64,000 bases of DNA, taken from contig NZ_QPJL01000010.1 of the NCBI RefSeq assembly GCF_003337565.1, positions 1 to 64,000 on the forward strand. The letters run 5' to 3'. Each line of letters opens with the position of its first letter. Positions within the stretch are counted from its first letter, which is position 1. Origin of the DNA: Paracoccus lutimaris. Its GTDB lineage: Bacteria; Pseudomonadota; Alphaproteobacteria; Rhodobacterales; Rhodobacteraceae. This document shows, one piece after another, positions 29,064-39,111 of this stretch. The notes beneath the pieces are model-generated. The model worked only from the letters and a program-made list of their open reading frames with translations, was not told the origin of the DNA and made no database searches. The translations under genes and the position numbers were made by a program.

Positions 29064-29869
29064 TGTTGCTCCTGCGGGATAATCAGAAAGTTTTCGTTGA
29101 CGGCGTAGTGGCGGATCCGCTCGGCAATGCGGTAGCCATTTGCCTCGACCCATTTCAGGAAGGCATCCGCGTTGCGGTTGTCGATCTCGATGAAGATCGT
29201 GGGCCGCAGCCGGGTGATGGTCTCGCGCAATCCATCCAGCACCTCAAGCTCAAGCCCTTCGACATCGATCTTGAGGAAATCGACATGCAAGTCCTTGAAG
29301 GCGTCGTCGCCGCGGATCACCACGACATTGCCCACCGCCGAATCCGAGCGCACGATGCGCCCGCCGCCCAGATTGTTGGGATTCCAGCGCATGGCCAGCC
29401 CCTCGTCCATCTTGTCCGAAAGGCCATAGGTGAAGAAACTGAAATCGACGCGGTCGATCATCCGGTTCAGGATCATGTTCGCGACAAAGATTTCCTGCGC
29501 GATCGGGTTAGGCTCAAAGGGGATGATCTTTGATGCCCCCATGATCATTCCAGCAAAAACACTGTGATTTCCAACATTTGCGCCGATATCCGCGAAAACG
29601 CCATCGCGCGGGAAATATCGGGCGATCACGTCGAGATCGTCGCGCTCGTAGAAGTTGGACTTGCTGTGCGCGCGTTGCACGACGTCATGGTCATTGACAA
29701 CGGCGAACATGACCTCGATGTCATTGTGGCGAAACACCGCCACCTGACCGGCCGGCATATTGATGCGCCCGCGCAGAGTATAGGTGCGCAGCGCACGCGC
29801 CGCATCGAACGGAGCAGCTTCGATAACGTCAGCCTCGGTCACAATCGGCCCCCTTGCATTTCTGGGCAT
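29060..29869 (-). CDS. FkbM-family methyltransferase inside the suf operon
   Basis: A 269-residue SAM-dependent methyltransferase of the FkbM type: FADIGANVGNHSVFA (motif I, about 92), IIPFEPNPIAQEIF, then VVIRGDDAF, VDFLKIDVEGLELEVLDGL and TIFIEIDNRNADAFLKWVE. FkbM enzymes O-methylate sugars, polyketides and other small molecules; the substrate here is unknown. It lies between sufB and sufC, ten bases after the former and overlapping the latter by four, so it is co-translated with Fe-S genes. Its base composition is locally AT-rich (29521-29580 has 25 G/C of 60), unlike its neighbours, which suggests transfer. Confidence 0.85.
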   Translation of the reverse strand: MPRNARGPIVTEADVIEAAPFDAARALRTYTLRGRINMPAGQVAVFRHNDIEVMFAVVNDHDVVQRAHSKSNFYERDDLDVIARYFPRDGVFADIGANVGNHSVFAGMIMGASKIIPFEPNPIAQEIFVANMILNRMIDRVDFSFFTYGLSDKMDEGLAMRWNPNNLGGGRIVRSDSAVGNVVVIRGDDAFKDLHVDFLKIDVEGLELEVLDGLRETITRLRPTIFIEIDNRNADAFLKWVEANGYRIAERIRHYAVNENFLIIPQEQQ

Positions 29870-29878
29870 ATAAAATTT

Positions 29879-31405
29879 TCATCCCACCGACCCCTCAAGG
29901 GAGATTGCCACAAGGCTTTGCGCCTCCATGGCAAATTCCATCGGCAGCGCCTGCAGGACGTCACGCACGAAACCGTTCACGATCACCGCCACGGCCTGTT
30001 CCTCATCCATCCCGCGCGAGCGGCAATAGAACAGCTGGTCGTCATCGACCTTGCTGGTTGTCGCCTCATGCTCGACCCGCGACGAGGTGTTCTTGACCTC
30101 GATATAGGGCACGGTATGGGCGCCGCATTTGTCGCCGATCAGCAGGCTGTCGCATTGCGTATAGTTGCGGCTGTTGGTCGCGCGCGGGTGCATGCTGACC
30201 AGACCGCGATAGGTGTTCTGCGCCTTGCCCGCAGAAATCCCTTTTGAAACAATGCGCGAACGGGTGTTCTTGCCAAGATGGATCATCTTGGTGCCGGTAT
30301 CGGCCTGCTGCATGTTGTTGGCGATGGCGATGGAGTAGAACTCGCCCTGAGCTTCATCTCCGCGCAGGATGCAGGACGGGTATTTCCAGGTGATCGCCGA
30401 GCCGGTTTCGACCTGCGTCCACATCACCTTGGCGCGGGCCTCGCGGCAATCGGCGCGCTTGGTGACAAAGTTGTAGATGCCGCCCTTGCCTTCCTCGTCG
30501 CCGGGGAACCAGTTCTGGACGGTCGAGTATTTGACCTCGGCATCTTCCAGAATGACGATTTCCACCACGGCGGCATGAAGCTGGGCCACGTCACGCTTGG
30601 GCGCGGTGCAGCCTTCAAGATAGCTGACGTAAGAGCCCTTGTCGGCGATGATCAGCGTGCGCTCGAACTGGCCGGTGTTTTCGGCATTGATGCGGAAATA
30701 GGTCGACAGTTCCATCGGGCAGCGGGTGTTCGGCGGGATATAGACAAAGGACCCGTCCGAGAAGACCGCCGAATTCAGCGTGGCGAAGTAATTGTCCGAT
30801 TGCGGCACGACGCTGCCCAGATATTTCTTCACCAGTTCGGGATGCTCGCGGATCGCCTCGCTGATCGAGCAGAAGATCACGCCGGCCTTGGCCAGTTCAT
30901 CCTTGAAGGTGGTGCCGACGCTGACGCTGTCGAAAACCGCGTCCACCGCGACGCGGCGCGCATCGGCGGGCGTCTCGTCCGCGCCCTCGATCCCGGCGAG
31001 GATCATCTGCTCCTTCAGCGGGATGCCCAGCTTTTCATAGGTCGCCAGCAGCTTGGGGTCGACCTCGTCCAGCGATTTCGGCTTTTCGGCCATGCTTTTC
31101 GGACGGGCATAGTAATACTGGTCCTGATAGTCGATCTCGGGATAGTTCAGCATCGCCCATTTCGGCTCGACCATGGTCTGCCAGCGGCGAAAGGCCTGCA
31201 GGCGCCATTCGGTCATCCATTCCGGTTCTTCATTCTTTTTCGAGATCAGCCGGACGATGTCCTCGTTCACGCCCTTGGGGGCGTATTCCATCTCGATCTC
31301 GGTGTCCCAGCCGTATTTGTAGGACCCCATATTCTGGACGGTCTCGACGGTTTCGCGGTCTACGCCCTCGCGGACTTCGATTGCTTCGCTGGTTTCAACA
31401 GCCAT
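29879..31405 (-). CDS. sufB: Fe-S cluster assembly protein SufB
   Basis: A 508-residue scaffold subunit. It contains the long SufB/SufD beta-helix with YISKP-less N-terminus, [24 protein letters not shown] (here split: [18 protein letters not shown]), [17 protein letters not shown], the conserved sulfur-accepting Cys in the AxC region, [16 protein letters not shown] and [17 protein letters not shown]. SufB receives persulfide from SufS and builds the cluster with SufC and SufD. Confidence 0.97.
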   Translation of the reverse strand: MAVETSEAIEVREGVDRETVETVQNMGSYKYGWDTEIEMEYAPKGVNEDIVRLISKKNEEPEWMTEWRLQAFRRWQTMVEPKWAMLNYPEIDYQDQYYYARPKSMAEKPKSLDEVDPKLLATYEKLGIPLKEQMILAGIEGADETPADARRVAVDAVFDSVSVGTTFKDELAKAGVIFCSISEAIREHPELVKKYLGSVVPQSDNYFATLNSAVFSDGSFVYIPPNTRCPMELSTYFRINAENTGQFERTLIIADKGSYVSYLEGCTAPKRDVAQLHAAVVEIVILEDAEVKYSTVQNWFPGDEEGKGGIYNFVTKRADCREARAKVMWTQVETGSAITWKYPSCILRGDEAQGEFYSIAIANNMQQADTGTKMIHLGKNTRSRIVSKGISAGKAQNTYRGLVSMHPRATNSRNYTQCDSLLIGDKCGAHTVPYIEVKNTSSRVEHEATTSKVDDDQLFYCRSRGMDEEQAVAVIVNGFVRDVLQALPMEFAMEAQSLVAISLEGSVG

Positions 31406-31406
31406 C

Positions 31407-32474
31407 TCAAACCTTTCCTGCGGTCACCCGCGTGTCATTCCTTTGCCGCCAGCGGTCATGGGCCGCCAGCCAGGCATCCGCAAAACGCATCACGTCCCGA
31501 CGCTCCGTCACCGGACCGATCGAGACGCGGATCGCATCGCCCGCCCGTTCCGGCGCGATTCCCATGGCCGTCAGGACAGAACTGGGCCGGACCTTGCCCG
31601 AAGAACAGGCCGAACCCGCCGAGACGGCAAAACCGGCCAGATCCATCTGCATCACCTGCGTCTCTCCGCGCCAGCCCGGCGTCAGGATCGACAATGTATT
31701 GGGCAGGCGGCGGGATTCGCGCCCCGGAAATGTAACCATTTCTGACCCGGATTCCAGAGCGGCCATCAGCGAATCGCGGATTTCCGACATTTTTTCTGCG
31801 ATTCCTTGATCCAGATCATTCTGCGCCGCTTTGGCGGCAGCAGCAAAGCCCAGAATGCCGATCAGGTTCTCGGTCCCGGCGCGGCGGCCCTGTTCCTGCC
31901 CGCCGCCCCTGATCCGGGCCGCAACCTCGGTGCCGCGCCTGACGATCAGCGCACCGATCCCGCGCGGGCCGCCCAGCTTGTGGGCGCTGACGAAACCGGC
32001 CTCGATCCCCAGCCAGTTGAAGGCAAAGGGCACCTTGCCAAAGGCCTGCGTCAGGTCGCTGGCGGCCAGCCCCTGCAGCAGATCCTGCAACACGCCGGTT
32101 TCGGCATTGGCCAGTTGCAGCGTCGCGCGGGCCGGATCAGGCACAGTGACACGGCCCGCCGCATCGACCGCCAGATCGTCGCGGCACCAGGCCAGCACGG
32201 CGGCATGTTCGACCGGAGCGCAGGACAGATCCCGCCCGCCCAGAATCAGCGCCGCCGATTCCGTCGCGCCCGAGGTAAAGATGACATCCGCCCCCTCGGC
32301 CCCCAGCGCCGAGGCGATCTCTTCGCGGGCGCGCTCCAGCGCCAGTTTCGCCGCCCGCCCCTCGGCATGAACCGAGGACGGGTTGCCGACGATCTCGCTG
32401 GCCTCAAGCATGGCCGCGCGCGCCTCGGGGCGCAGGGGGGCGGTGGCGTTCCAGTCCAGATAGGTGCGATTCAT
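31407..32474 (-). CDS. IscS/NifS-type cysteine desulfurase
   Basis: A 355-residue group I cysteine desulfurase: [31 protein letters not shown] lysine in [11 protein letters not shown] (about 164), [14 protein letters not shown] and a longer active loop [14 protein letters not shown] (Cys about 290). It is shorter than enterobacterial IscS (about 400). It precedes sufB, one base apart, so this operon carries two desulfurases of different type, the other being sufS. The upstream gene is coaBC with a four-base overlap rather than an iscR. Confidence 0.92.
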   Translation of the reverse strand: MNRTYLDWNATAPLRPEARAAMLEASEIVGNPSSVHAEGRAAKLALERAREEIASALGAEGADVIFTSGATESAALILGGRDLSCAPVEHAAVLAWCRDDLAVDAAGRVTVPDPARATLQLANAETGVLQDLLQGLAASDLTQAFGKVPFAFNWLGIEAGFVSAHKLGGPRGIGALIVRRGTEVAARIRGGGQEQGRRAGTENLIGILGFAAAAKAAQNDLDQGIAEKMSEIRDSLMAALESGSEMVTFPGRESRRLPNTLSILTPGWRGETQVMQMDLAGFAVSAGSACSSGKVRPSSVLTAMGIAPERAGDAIRVSIGPVTERRDVMRFADAWLAAHDRWRQRNDTRVTAGKV

Positions 32475-33730
32475 GCCAGCCCCTCCATGCCGGTCAGCGC
32501 ATCGGCGATGCGATCCGCCAGCCTGCGGGCAACCTCGGTTTTCGACAGGCGCGGCCAGCTTTCGGCCCCCTCGTCCGAAATCAGCGTCACCGCGTTTTCC
32601 GAGCCGCCCATGATCCCGGTCGCCGGGGTCACGTCATTGGCGACGATCCAGTCGCAGCCCTTGCGCAGCCGCTTGGCGCTGGCGTTTTCCAGCACATTGT
32701 CGGTTTCCGCCGCAAAGCCCACGACCAGCCCCGGCCGCCCGGCCTGCAACTGGCTGATCCAGGCCAGAATGTCGGGGTTTTCGGCAAATTGCAGCTTGGG
32801 AAACTTGCCCGAACCATCCTTCTTGATCTTGCTGTCGCTGGCATTGCTGACATGCCAGTCGGCGACTGCCGCCGCCATCACCGCCGCATCGGCGGGCAGC
32901 AATGCCTCGACCGCCTCGCGCATCTGGCGCGCGGTCTCGACGGCGATGATCTCGACGCCTTCGGGCGGGGGGATATCGGCGGGGCCGGTGACAAAACTGA
33001 CCCGCGCCCCCAGATCCCGCAGCGCCGCCGCAATCGCCGTGCCCTGCGCCCCGCTTGAGCGGTTGGCGATATAGCGCACCGGGTCGATCGGCTCATGCGT
33101 CGGCCCCGAGGTCACGATCACATGCCACCCCGCCAGTCGCCGCACCGGCATTGAGACCACAGCCTCGGGCGGCAGGCGCAGGGGCTTTTCGCGGCTCAGC
33201 GCGCTGCGGATCGCGGTCAGGATCTCCGCGGGCTCGGCCATGCGGCCGGGGCCGTATTCGCCGCAGGCCATGTCCCCCTCATCCGGGCCGACAAAGCGGA
33301 TGCCGTCCTGTTCCAGCAGGTCGCGATTGCGCTGCGTTGCCGGGTGCTGCCACATGCGCACATTCATCGCCGGCGCGATCAGTACCGGCTTGTCGGTCGC
33401 GAGCAACAGGGTCGAGGCCAGATCGTCCGCCATCCCCGCCGCCATCCGCGCCATCAGGTTCGCCGTCGCCGGCGCCACCACCACCAGATCGGCGGCGCGC
33501 GACAGCTGGATATGGCCCATCTCGGATTCGCGGGTCAGGTCGAAAAGTTCGGTGTGACAGGGGGATTCGGCCAGCGCCGACAGCGTCAGCGGCGTCACGA
33601 ACTCGGCCCCCGCCTTGGTCAGGACCGGCACGACCGAGGCCCCCTCACGCCGGATCATCCGGATCAGCTCGGGAATCTTGAAGGCGGCGATGCCTCCGCC
33701 GACGATCAGCAATATGCGATTGCCCTGCAT
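32471..33730 (-). CDS. coaBC: Bifunctional phosphopantothenoylcysteine decarboxylase / synthase CoaBC
   Basis: A 419-residue two-domain enzyme of CoA synthesis. The N-terminal flavoprotein decarboxylase part has GGGIAAFKIPELIR, VVAPATANLMARMAAGMADDL, the catalytic PAMNVRMW and MACGEYGPGRM; the C-terminal synthetase part has VTSGPTHEPIDPVRYIANRSSG, AAAVADW and the KIKK motif. It uses CTP to join cysteine to 4'-phosphopantothenate and then decarboxylates the product. The last four bases overlap the IscS-type gene, which suggests shared transcription. Confidence 0.97.
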   Translation of the reverse strand: MQGNRILLIVGGGIAAFKIPELIRMIRREGASVVPVLTKAGAEFVTPLTLSALAESPCHTELFDLTRESEMGHIQLSRAADLVVVAPATANLMARMAAGMADDLASTLLLATDKPVLIAPAMNVRMWQHPATQRNRDLLEQDGIRFVGPDEGDMACGEYGPGRMAEPAEILTAIRSALSREKPLRLPPEAVVSMPVRRLAGWHVIVTSGPTHEPIDPVRYIANRSSGAQGTAIAAALRDLGARVSFVTGPADIPPPEGVEIIAVETARQMREAVEALLPADAAVMAAAVADWHVSNASDSKIKKDGSGKFPKLQFAENPDILAWISQLQAGRPGLVVGFAAETDNVLENASAKRLRKGCDWIVANDVTPATGIMGGSENAVTLISDEGAESWPRLSKTEVARRLADRIADALTGMEGLA

Positions 33731-33896
33731 GATGGTTCCCCTTGCCCGTGTCTCTTGGCCCCGTCCTTGGGGCCTTATCTCTTGGAAAGGACATAGGCCG
33801 AACCGCCCGCCGGAACAAGCAAGCCGCCCGCAACCTCGTTAACCGTTTTTTAAGCCGGTCCCGTTAACCAATCTGCATCGGGAACTGGGGGCAGGC

Positions 33897-35411
33897 ATGA
33901 CAGCGATCGCCTATACGGTGGCTTTCGACGGGGTCGAGGCGCGGCTGGTCGAGGTGCAATGCTCGGTCACGCCGGGCCTGCCGGGATTCGGCATTGTCGG
34001 CCTGCCCGACAAATCCGTCAGCGAGGCGCGCGAGCGGGTCAAGGCCGCCTTTGGTGCACTTGCCGTCGCCATGCCCTCGCGCCGGGTGACGGTGAATCTC
34101 TCGCCTGCCGACCTGCCGAAAGAGGGCTCGCATTTCGACCTGCCCATTGCGCTGGCGGTGCTGGCAGCGCTGGAAATCGTGCCAGCGGATGCGCTGGGTC
34201 AGGTCGTCGCGCTGGGGGAGCTGGCCCTGGACGGGCGGCTTTCGCCGGTCGCGGGCGCCCTGCCCGCTGCCATGGCCGCCGCCGAGGACGACCGGGCACT
34301 GATGGTGCCCCGCGCCTGCGGCCCCGAGGCGGCCTGGGTCGGGACGGTCCCGGTCTTCGCGCCCCGCAACCTGCGCGAGGCGGTCGACCACCTGACCGAC
34401 CGCGCGCCGCTACCCCGCGCCACGCCCGGCGAACTCGCACCCATCACCCGCAGCAATGATCTGGACGAGGTGCGAGGTCAGGAACGCGCCCGCCGTGTCA
34501 TCGAGATTGCGGCGGCAGGCCGCCATCACCTGCTGATGATGGGACCGCCCGGCGCCAGCAAATCCATGCTGGCCACGCGCCTGCCCGGCATCCTGCCGCC
34601 CCTGAGCCCGGTCGAGGCGCTTGAGACATCGGTCATCCATTCCGTCGCCGGGATGCTGGCCGGGGGCGGCATTTCCCGCAGCGCGCCCTTTTGCCAGCCC
34701 CATCACACCGCCTCGATGGCAGCGATGGTGGGCGGCGGGCGCAATGCCCGCCCCGGTCAGGCCAGCCTGGCCCATAATGGCGTGCTGTTTCTGGACGAAT
34801 TGCCGGAATTCGAGCGCCGCGTCATCGACGCCCTGCGCGAACCGATCGAAACCGGCGAGATCCACGTCTCGCGCGCCAATGCCCATATCCGCTATCCGGC
34901 GCGCTTCCTGCTGGTCGCCGCTGCCAATCCCTGCCGCTGCGGCGAGGCGGCGGATGCTGGCCAGCCCTGCCCCCGCGCGCCGCGCTGTCAGTCGGAATAT
35001 CTGGGGCGCATCTCGGGACCGATGATGGACCGGTTCGATCTGCGCATCGACATGCCGCAAGTGAGCTACGAGGAACTTGGCCTGCCGCCCTCGGGCGAAA
35101 GCTCGGCCATGGTTGCCGAACGGGTTGCGGCAGCGCGCACGATCCAGACGCAGCGCTTCGCGGATCATCCGCAGGCCCGCGTCAACGCCGATGCGGCGGG
35201 ACGGTTGCTTGAGGAAATCGCGCCGCTCGACAGCGAATGCCGGGCGCTGCTGGCCTTGGCGGCGGAAAAGCTGGGCCTGACGCCGCGCGGCTATCACCGC
35301 ATCCTACGCGCGGCCCGCACGATTGCCGATCTGGACGCCAGTGAGCATATCCGCCAACCGCATCTGGGCGAGGCACTGTCCTATCGCCTGCCCTTCGGCC
35401 GGCCCGACTGA
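33897..35411 (+). CDS. YifB/ComM-family Mg chelatase-like AAA ATPase
   Basis: A 504-residue protein with the ComM/YifB layout: an N-terminal Lon-S5-like domain (GLPGFGIVGLPDKSVSEARERV, shortened here; LGELALDGRLSPV), the AAA domain with LLMMGPPGASKSMLATRLPG (about 214-233), sensor regions (NGVLFLDELPEF, about 300) and a zinc-like NPCRCGEAAD...CPRAPRC Cys set, then the C-terminal Mg-chelatase domain. ComM promotes branch migration in natural transformation. The Walker A reads GPPGASKS rather than the usual GPPGxGKS/T. Confidence 0.92.
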   Translation: MTAIAYTVAFDGVEARLVEVQCSVTPGLPGFGIVGLPDKSVSEARERVKAAFGALAVAMPSRRVTVNLSPADLPKEGSHFDLPIALAVLAALEIVPADALGQVVALGELALDGRLSPVAGALPAAMAAAEDDRALMVPRACGPEAAWVGTVPVFAPRNLREAVDHLTDRAPLPRATPGELAPITRSNDLDEVRGQERARRVIEIAAAGRHHLLMMGPPGASKSMLATRLPGILPPLSPVEALETSVIHSVAGMLAGGGISRSAPFCQPHHTASMAAMVGGGRNARPGQASLAHNGVLFLDELPEFERRVIDALREPIETGEIHVSRANAHIRYPARFLLVAAANPCRCGEAADAGQPCPRAPRCQSEYLGRISGPMMDRFDLRIDMPQVSYEELGLPPSGESSAMVAERVAAARTIQTQRFADHPQARVNADAAGRLLEEIAPLDSECRALLALAAEKLGLTPRGYHRILRAARTIADLDASEHIRQPHLGEALSYRLPFGRPD

Positions 35412-35417
35412 TGGCAC

Positions 35418-35442
35418 AAGGGCGGCCCGATGGACCGCCCTT
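35418..35442. terminator. Bidirectional terminator
   Basis: AAGGGCGG/CCGCCCTT stem (35418-35442) between the convergent ComM-like gene and gshB, with AT-rich bases on the plus side. Confidence 0.75.
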
Positions 35443-35458
35443 ATATCAAATGCCCGTC

Positions 35459-36409
35459 TTAACCGCGCGCGGCCAGCTTGCGTTCGACCGCATCCCAGAT
35501 CAGCGCGGCGGCATTCACACCATCGAAGCGCTCCAGTTCCTGAATGCCGGTCGGCGAGGTCACGTTGATTTCCGTCAGCCAGCCGTCGATCACGTCGATA
35601 CCGGTGAACAGCAGGCCCTTTTCGCGCAGGACCGGACCGATGACGGCGCAGATCTCGTGCTCGCGCTCGGTCAGGCCGATCTTTTCGGGGCGCCCGCCGA
35701 CATGCATGTTCGAGCGCGCCTCCCCCGCAGCCGGCACGCGATTGATAGCGCCGACCGGCTCTCCGTCGACCAGAATGATGCGCTTGTCGCCCTTGACCAC
35801 GGCGGGCAGGTATTTCTGCGCGATCACCGGCTCACGGCTGATGCTGGAAAAGGTCTCGATCAACGAGGACAGGTTGGCATCGTCCGGGCGCAGATGGAAA
35901 ATCCCCGCCCCGCCATTGCCGTAAAGCGGTTTGACGATGATGTCGCCATGCCGCTCGCGGAAGGCGCGGATCTGGCCAGGGTCGCGGGTGATCAGGGTCG
36001 GGGGCGTCAGCTCGGGAAAGTCCAGCACCAGCAGCTTTTCGGGACTGTTGCGGACCCAAAACGGATCGTTGACGACAAAGGTTTCCGGATGAACGCGGTC
36101 CAGAAGATGCGTATTGGTGATATAGGCCATGTCAAAGGGCGGATCCTGACGCAGCCAGACGACATCGAATTCCGCCAGACCGACCTCGGCCCAGTCGCCG
36201 AAGGTGACGTGGTTGCCCACCTCGCGCCGCAGGGTGATCGGACGTCCCCATGCCAGCACACGCCCCTCGGAATAGCTCAGCCGGTCAGCCGTATACTGGA
36301 ACAGCCGGTGGCCCCGCGCTTCGGCCTCAAGCCCAAGCCTGAACGTGCTGTCCCCCTGAATCGAGACATGTTCGACCGGGTCCATCTGGAGGGCGACGTA
36401 AAGACTCAT
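35459..36409 (-). CDS. gshB: Glutathione synthetase
   Basis: A 316-residue ATP-grasp enzyme that adds glycine to gamma-glutamylcysteine. The N-terminus [21 protein letters not shown] is split by the start; it has [71 protein letters not shown] and [13 protein letters not shown], all of GshB type. Converges with the ComM-like gene; yraN and rsmI follow upstream on the same strand. Confidence 0.96.
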   Translation of the reverse strand: MSLYVALQMDPVEHVSIQGDSTFRLGLEAEARGHRLFQYTADRLSYSEGRVLAWGRPITLRREVGNHVTFGDWAEVGLAEFDVVWLRQDPPFDMAYITNTHLLDRVHPETFVVNDPFWVRNSPEKLLVLDFPELTPPTLITRDPGQIRAFRERHGDIIVKPLYGNGGAGIFHLRPDDANLSSLIETFSSISREPVIAQKYLPAVVKGDKRIILVDGEPVGAINRVPAAGEARSNMHVGGRPEKIGLTEREHEICAVIGPVLREKGLLFTGIDVIDGWLTEINVTSPTGIQELERFDGVNAAALIWDAVERKLAARG

Positions 36410-36476
36410 GTGATCTGCTCCGGCCTGTTTCAGGCGGAGTTTTCGCCCGCCCCGGCGGGCTTTGCAAGGCCGGGTA

Positions 36477-36890
36477 TCAGTTCATACCGAAGGCATTCTC
36501 GACGATCTCGACGCGACCGAACTGATCGACCAGCGCCGCATCGAAACGCATCGCGGTCAAAAGACCACTCGGCAGGCCTCCACAAAACTCCAGTGCAGCA
36601 TTGCAGATGCGCGCGATCTGGCGCGCCGAGATCCGTTCGGCCGCCCATGCGTGCCGGGCCGATTTCTTGACCTCAACAAAGACATATTCTTCGTCTTTGC
36701 GCAGGATCAGGTCGATTTCTCCGCCCCTACCGCGCCAGCGCTCGGCAACGACCTCATACCTCAGATCGACATAGGCGCGAGCCACCGAACCTTCGGCAAG
36801 ACACCCCGCCGAATAGGCCACACGACCGCGCATCACCCGCGCCGGATCAGGACGAACCGGCGCGCCGTCAAAATATCGCTCGTGCTTCAT
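36477..36890 (-). CDS. YraN/UPF0102-family nuclease-like protein
   Basis: A 137-residue protein with the restriction-endonuclease-like core: [24 protein letters not shown], where GEIDLI provides the acidic pair, then [20 protein letters not shown] with the ExK motif. Members are predicted DNA nucleases of unknown role. Its start overlaps the rsmI stop by four bases; the rsmI-lpoA-yraN neighbourhood is conserved even in E. coli. Confidence 0.87.
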   Translation of the reverse strand: MKHERYFDGAPVRPDPARVMRGRVAYSAGCLAEGSVARAYVDLRYEVVAERWRGRGGEIDLILRKDEEYVFVEVKKSARHAWAAERISARQIARICNAALEFCGGLPSGLLTAMRFDAALVDQFGRVEIVENAFGMN

Positions 36891-37795
36891 TCCCGTTCCT
36901 TCTTCATTTCCAGCGCCAGCGCATAGACGTCGCGCCGTGGCAGGCCAAAGCGGTTGGCAACCTGCGCGGCCGCCTCCTTGACGGGAAGGCTATCCAGCAA
37001 GCCCGTGAGTGCCGCGCGCAAGGTATCGGCATCAGCAACCGCCGGTTCTGGATGCCCGAACAGCACCACGATTTCCCCGCGAAGCCCCTCATCAGGAATC
37101 CGTGCCGCCAATTCCTCTGCCGTGCCGCGCATCACCTCTTCGAATTTCTTGGTCAGTTCCCTGCAGATCACCGTAGCTCGATTCGCCTCAGTCTCGCAGA
37201 TATTCTCCAACAACTGTTTAACGCGCCTCGGGCTTTCAAAGACGATGACCGTGGCCTCAACCCCGCGCCAGCTGTCGATCCATTTCCGCCGCGCGCCGCC
37301 AGCCGAGGGCGGAAAACCCACGAAAAGAAAACGGTCACTGGGCAGGCCGGAAACCGACAATGCTGCCAGTGCCGCCGAGGGGCCAGGCAGCGCGCGCACG
37401 AGAAAACCTGCCTCGGCCGCGTCCCGCGCCAGCCGATAGCCCGGATCCGCAACCAGAGGCGTGCCCGCATCCGAGGCATAGGCGACCGATTTCCCCTCGG
37501 CCAAGGCCGCCAGAACCGCGGGGCGCTGCCGGTCGGCATTGTGATCGTGATAGGCAATGATCCGCCGACCTCGCAGCTGGATGCCATGAATATCCATCAG
37601 ATGGCGCAATTTCCGCGTGTCCTCGGCCGCCAGAACGTCGGCGGTATTCAGCACATCCAGTGCCCGCAGCGTGATGTCGCGGGCCGAGCCGATGGGCGTC
37701 GCCACCAGATGCAGCGCCGCTTCGGGGGCTGTGGTCCCGATGGTCACGGAAAGCGGCCGCGCACCCGTTCTGGTTGAGCCTGTGCTGTCCTCCAT
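36887..37795 (-). CDS. rsmI: 16S rRNA (cytidine-2'-O)-methyltransferase RsmI
   Basis: A 302-residue tetrapyrrole-methylase-fold enzyme that 2'-O-methylates C1402 of 16S rRNA. Visible: LHLVATPIGSARDITLRAL, VLAAEDTRKLRHLM, YHDHNADRQRP, YASDAGTPLVADPGYRL (split in the family as GTPLISDPG), ALPGPSAALAAL, LPSDRFLFVGFPP. ATG 37795 follows CAGGAG; the frame further upstream overlaps the lpoA promoter region. Confidence 0.95.
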   Translation of the reverse strand: MEDSTGSTRTGARPLSVTIGTTAPEAALHLVATPIGSARDITLRALDVLNTADVLAAEDTRKLRHLMDIHGIQLRGRRIIAYHDHNADRQRPAVLAALAEGKSVAYASDAGTPLVADPGYRLARDAAEAGFLVRALPGPSAALAALSVSGLPSDRFLFVGFPPSAGGARRKWIDSWRGVEATVIVFESPRRVKQLLENICETEANRATVICRELTKKFEEVMRGTAEELAARIPDEGLRGEIVVLFGHPEPAVADADTLRAALTGLLDSLPVKEAAAQVANRFGLPRRDVYALALEMKKERE

Positions 37796-37906
37796 GCGGG
37801 TCTCCTGTCCATGTCGCCCGGCGCCACCGGGCAAGTTGCCATGTCCGGCATATGCCAATAACCTGCCCCCGACAAACCCCCAGCCTCGACCACAGGGAAT
37901 CACGCC

Positions 37907-39109
37907 ATGACCGTCCTGACAACGATCCGCGGCGCTTTCGACCTGCGCCGGCCCTTCGCGCGGATCGGAGCCGTCCTTTCCGCCCTGGCGCTGTCCGCCT
38001 GCGATCCGGTCGGAATCGGAGCCACGGGCCCGCAGACCGGGCCGATGATCGACCCCTCGCAGCCCGTGCAGGTGGCCATGCTGGTGCCCGCAGGCGCCGG
38101 CAGCGCCGATCTGGACTGGCTGGCGCGCTCACTGACCAATTCCGCCAAGATGGCGGCTGCGGATGCGCGCGGCGCCACCATCGACCTGCGCATCTATGAG
38201 GCCGGTGCCGATCCGGCGCAGGCCGTCGCACAGGCCAACAAGGCCGCCGCCGATGGCGCCAAGATCATCCTCGGCCCGCTGTTTGCCGACAGCGCCAATG
38301 CCGTCGGCAATGCCATGGCGCCGCAGGGCATCAATGTGCTGTCCTTTTCGAACAACACCGATATCGCCGGCGGCAATGTTTTCGTTCTGGGCAATACCTT
38401 CGACAACGTCGCCGACCGGCTGGTGAAATACGGCGTCCAGAACGGCAAGCGCCGGATCATGATGGTGGCCGAGGACGACGCCGCCGGTCAGGTCGGCGCC
38501 CGCGCCATCGAACGCGCGATCCAGAAGAATGGCGGCACGCTGGCCGGTTCGGTCACCCATCCCCTGTCCAAGCAGGGCATCGACGGGATCATCCCGAATG
38601 TCTCGCAGGCGGCGCTGTCGGGGAATGTCGATGCGGTCTTCCTGACCGCCAACCAGGGCGCGGTGCTGCCCTATCTGACCGACAAGCTGGCGGATGCCGG
38701 GGTCACCTCGGCCACGGTGCAGATGATGGGGCTGACGCGCTGGGACCAGCCCTCGGCCCGGTTGCAGCTGCGCGGCACGCAGGGCGGCTGGTTCGCCATT
38801 CCCGACACCGCGATGAAGGCGCAGTTCGACCAGCGCTACCGTCAGGCCTATGGCGAGACCCCGCATGATCTGGGCGCGCTGGGTTACGACGGTGTCGCGG
38901 CCATCGCGGCGCTGGTGCGGGCAGGCAAGCGCAATGCACTGACCACGGCGGGGCTCACGCAGAATTCGGGCTTTGCCGGTGTCGGCGGCGCCTTCCGGCT
39001 GCGCCGCGACGGCACCAATGAACGCGCGCTGGCCGTGGCGACGATCCGCAACAACCAGTTGGTGGTGCTGGACCCCGCACCGCGCAGCTTCGGCGGTTTC
39101 GGGTTCTGA
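37907..39109 (+). CDS. LpoA/LppC-like penicillin-binding protein activator lipoprotein
   Basis: A 400-residue lipoprotein (lipobox ALSAC, Cys about 32) with a periplasmic-binding-protein-like fold: VAMLVPAGAG, LTNSAKMAAADARG, DLRIYEAGADPAQAVAQAN, GAKIILGPLFADSANAV, VLSFSNNTDIAGG, RIMMVAEDD. It matches the C-terminal PBP-like part of LpoA without its N-terminal TPR domain. LpoA activates PBP1A in gammaproteobacteria; the same role is an inference here. It is divergent from rsmI, as in E. coli. Confidence 0.82.
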   Translation: MTVLTTIRGAFDLRRPFARIGAVLSALALSACDPVGIGATGPQTGPMIDPSQPVQVAMLVPAGAGSADLDWLARSLTNSAKMAAADARGATIDLRIYEAGADPAQAVAQANKAAADGAKIILGPLFADSANAVGNAMAPQGINVLSFSNNTDIAGGNVFVLGNTFDNVADRLVKYGVQNGKRRIMMVAEDDAAGQVGARAIERAIQKNGGTLAGSVTHPLSKQGIDGIIPNVSQAALSGNVDAVFLTANQGAVLPYLTDKLADAGVTSATVQMMGLTRWDQPSARLQLRGTQGGWFAIPDTAMKAQFDQRYRQAYGETPHDLGALGYDGVAAIAALVRAGKRNALTTAGLTQNSGFAGVGGAFRLRRDGTNERALAVATIRNNQLVVLDPAPRSFGGFGF

Positions 39110-39111
39110 TC

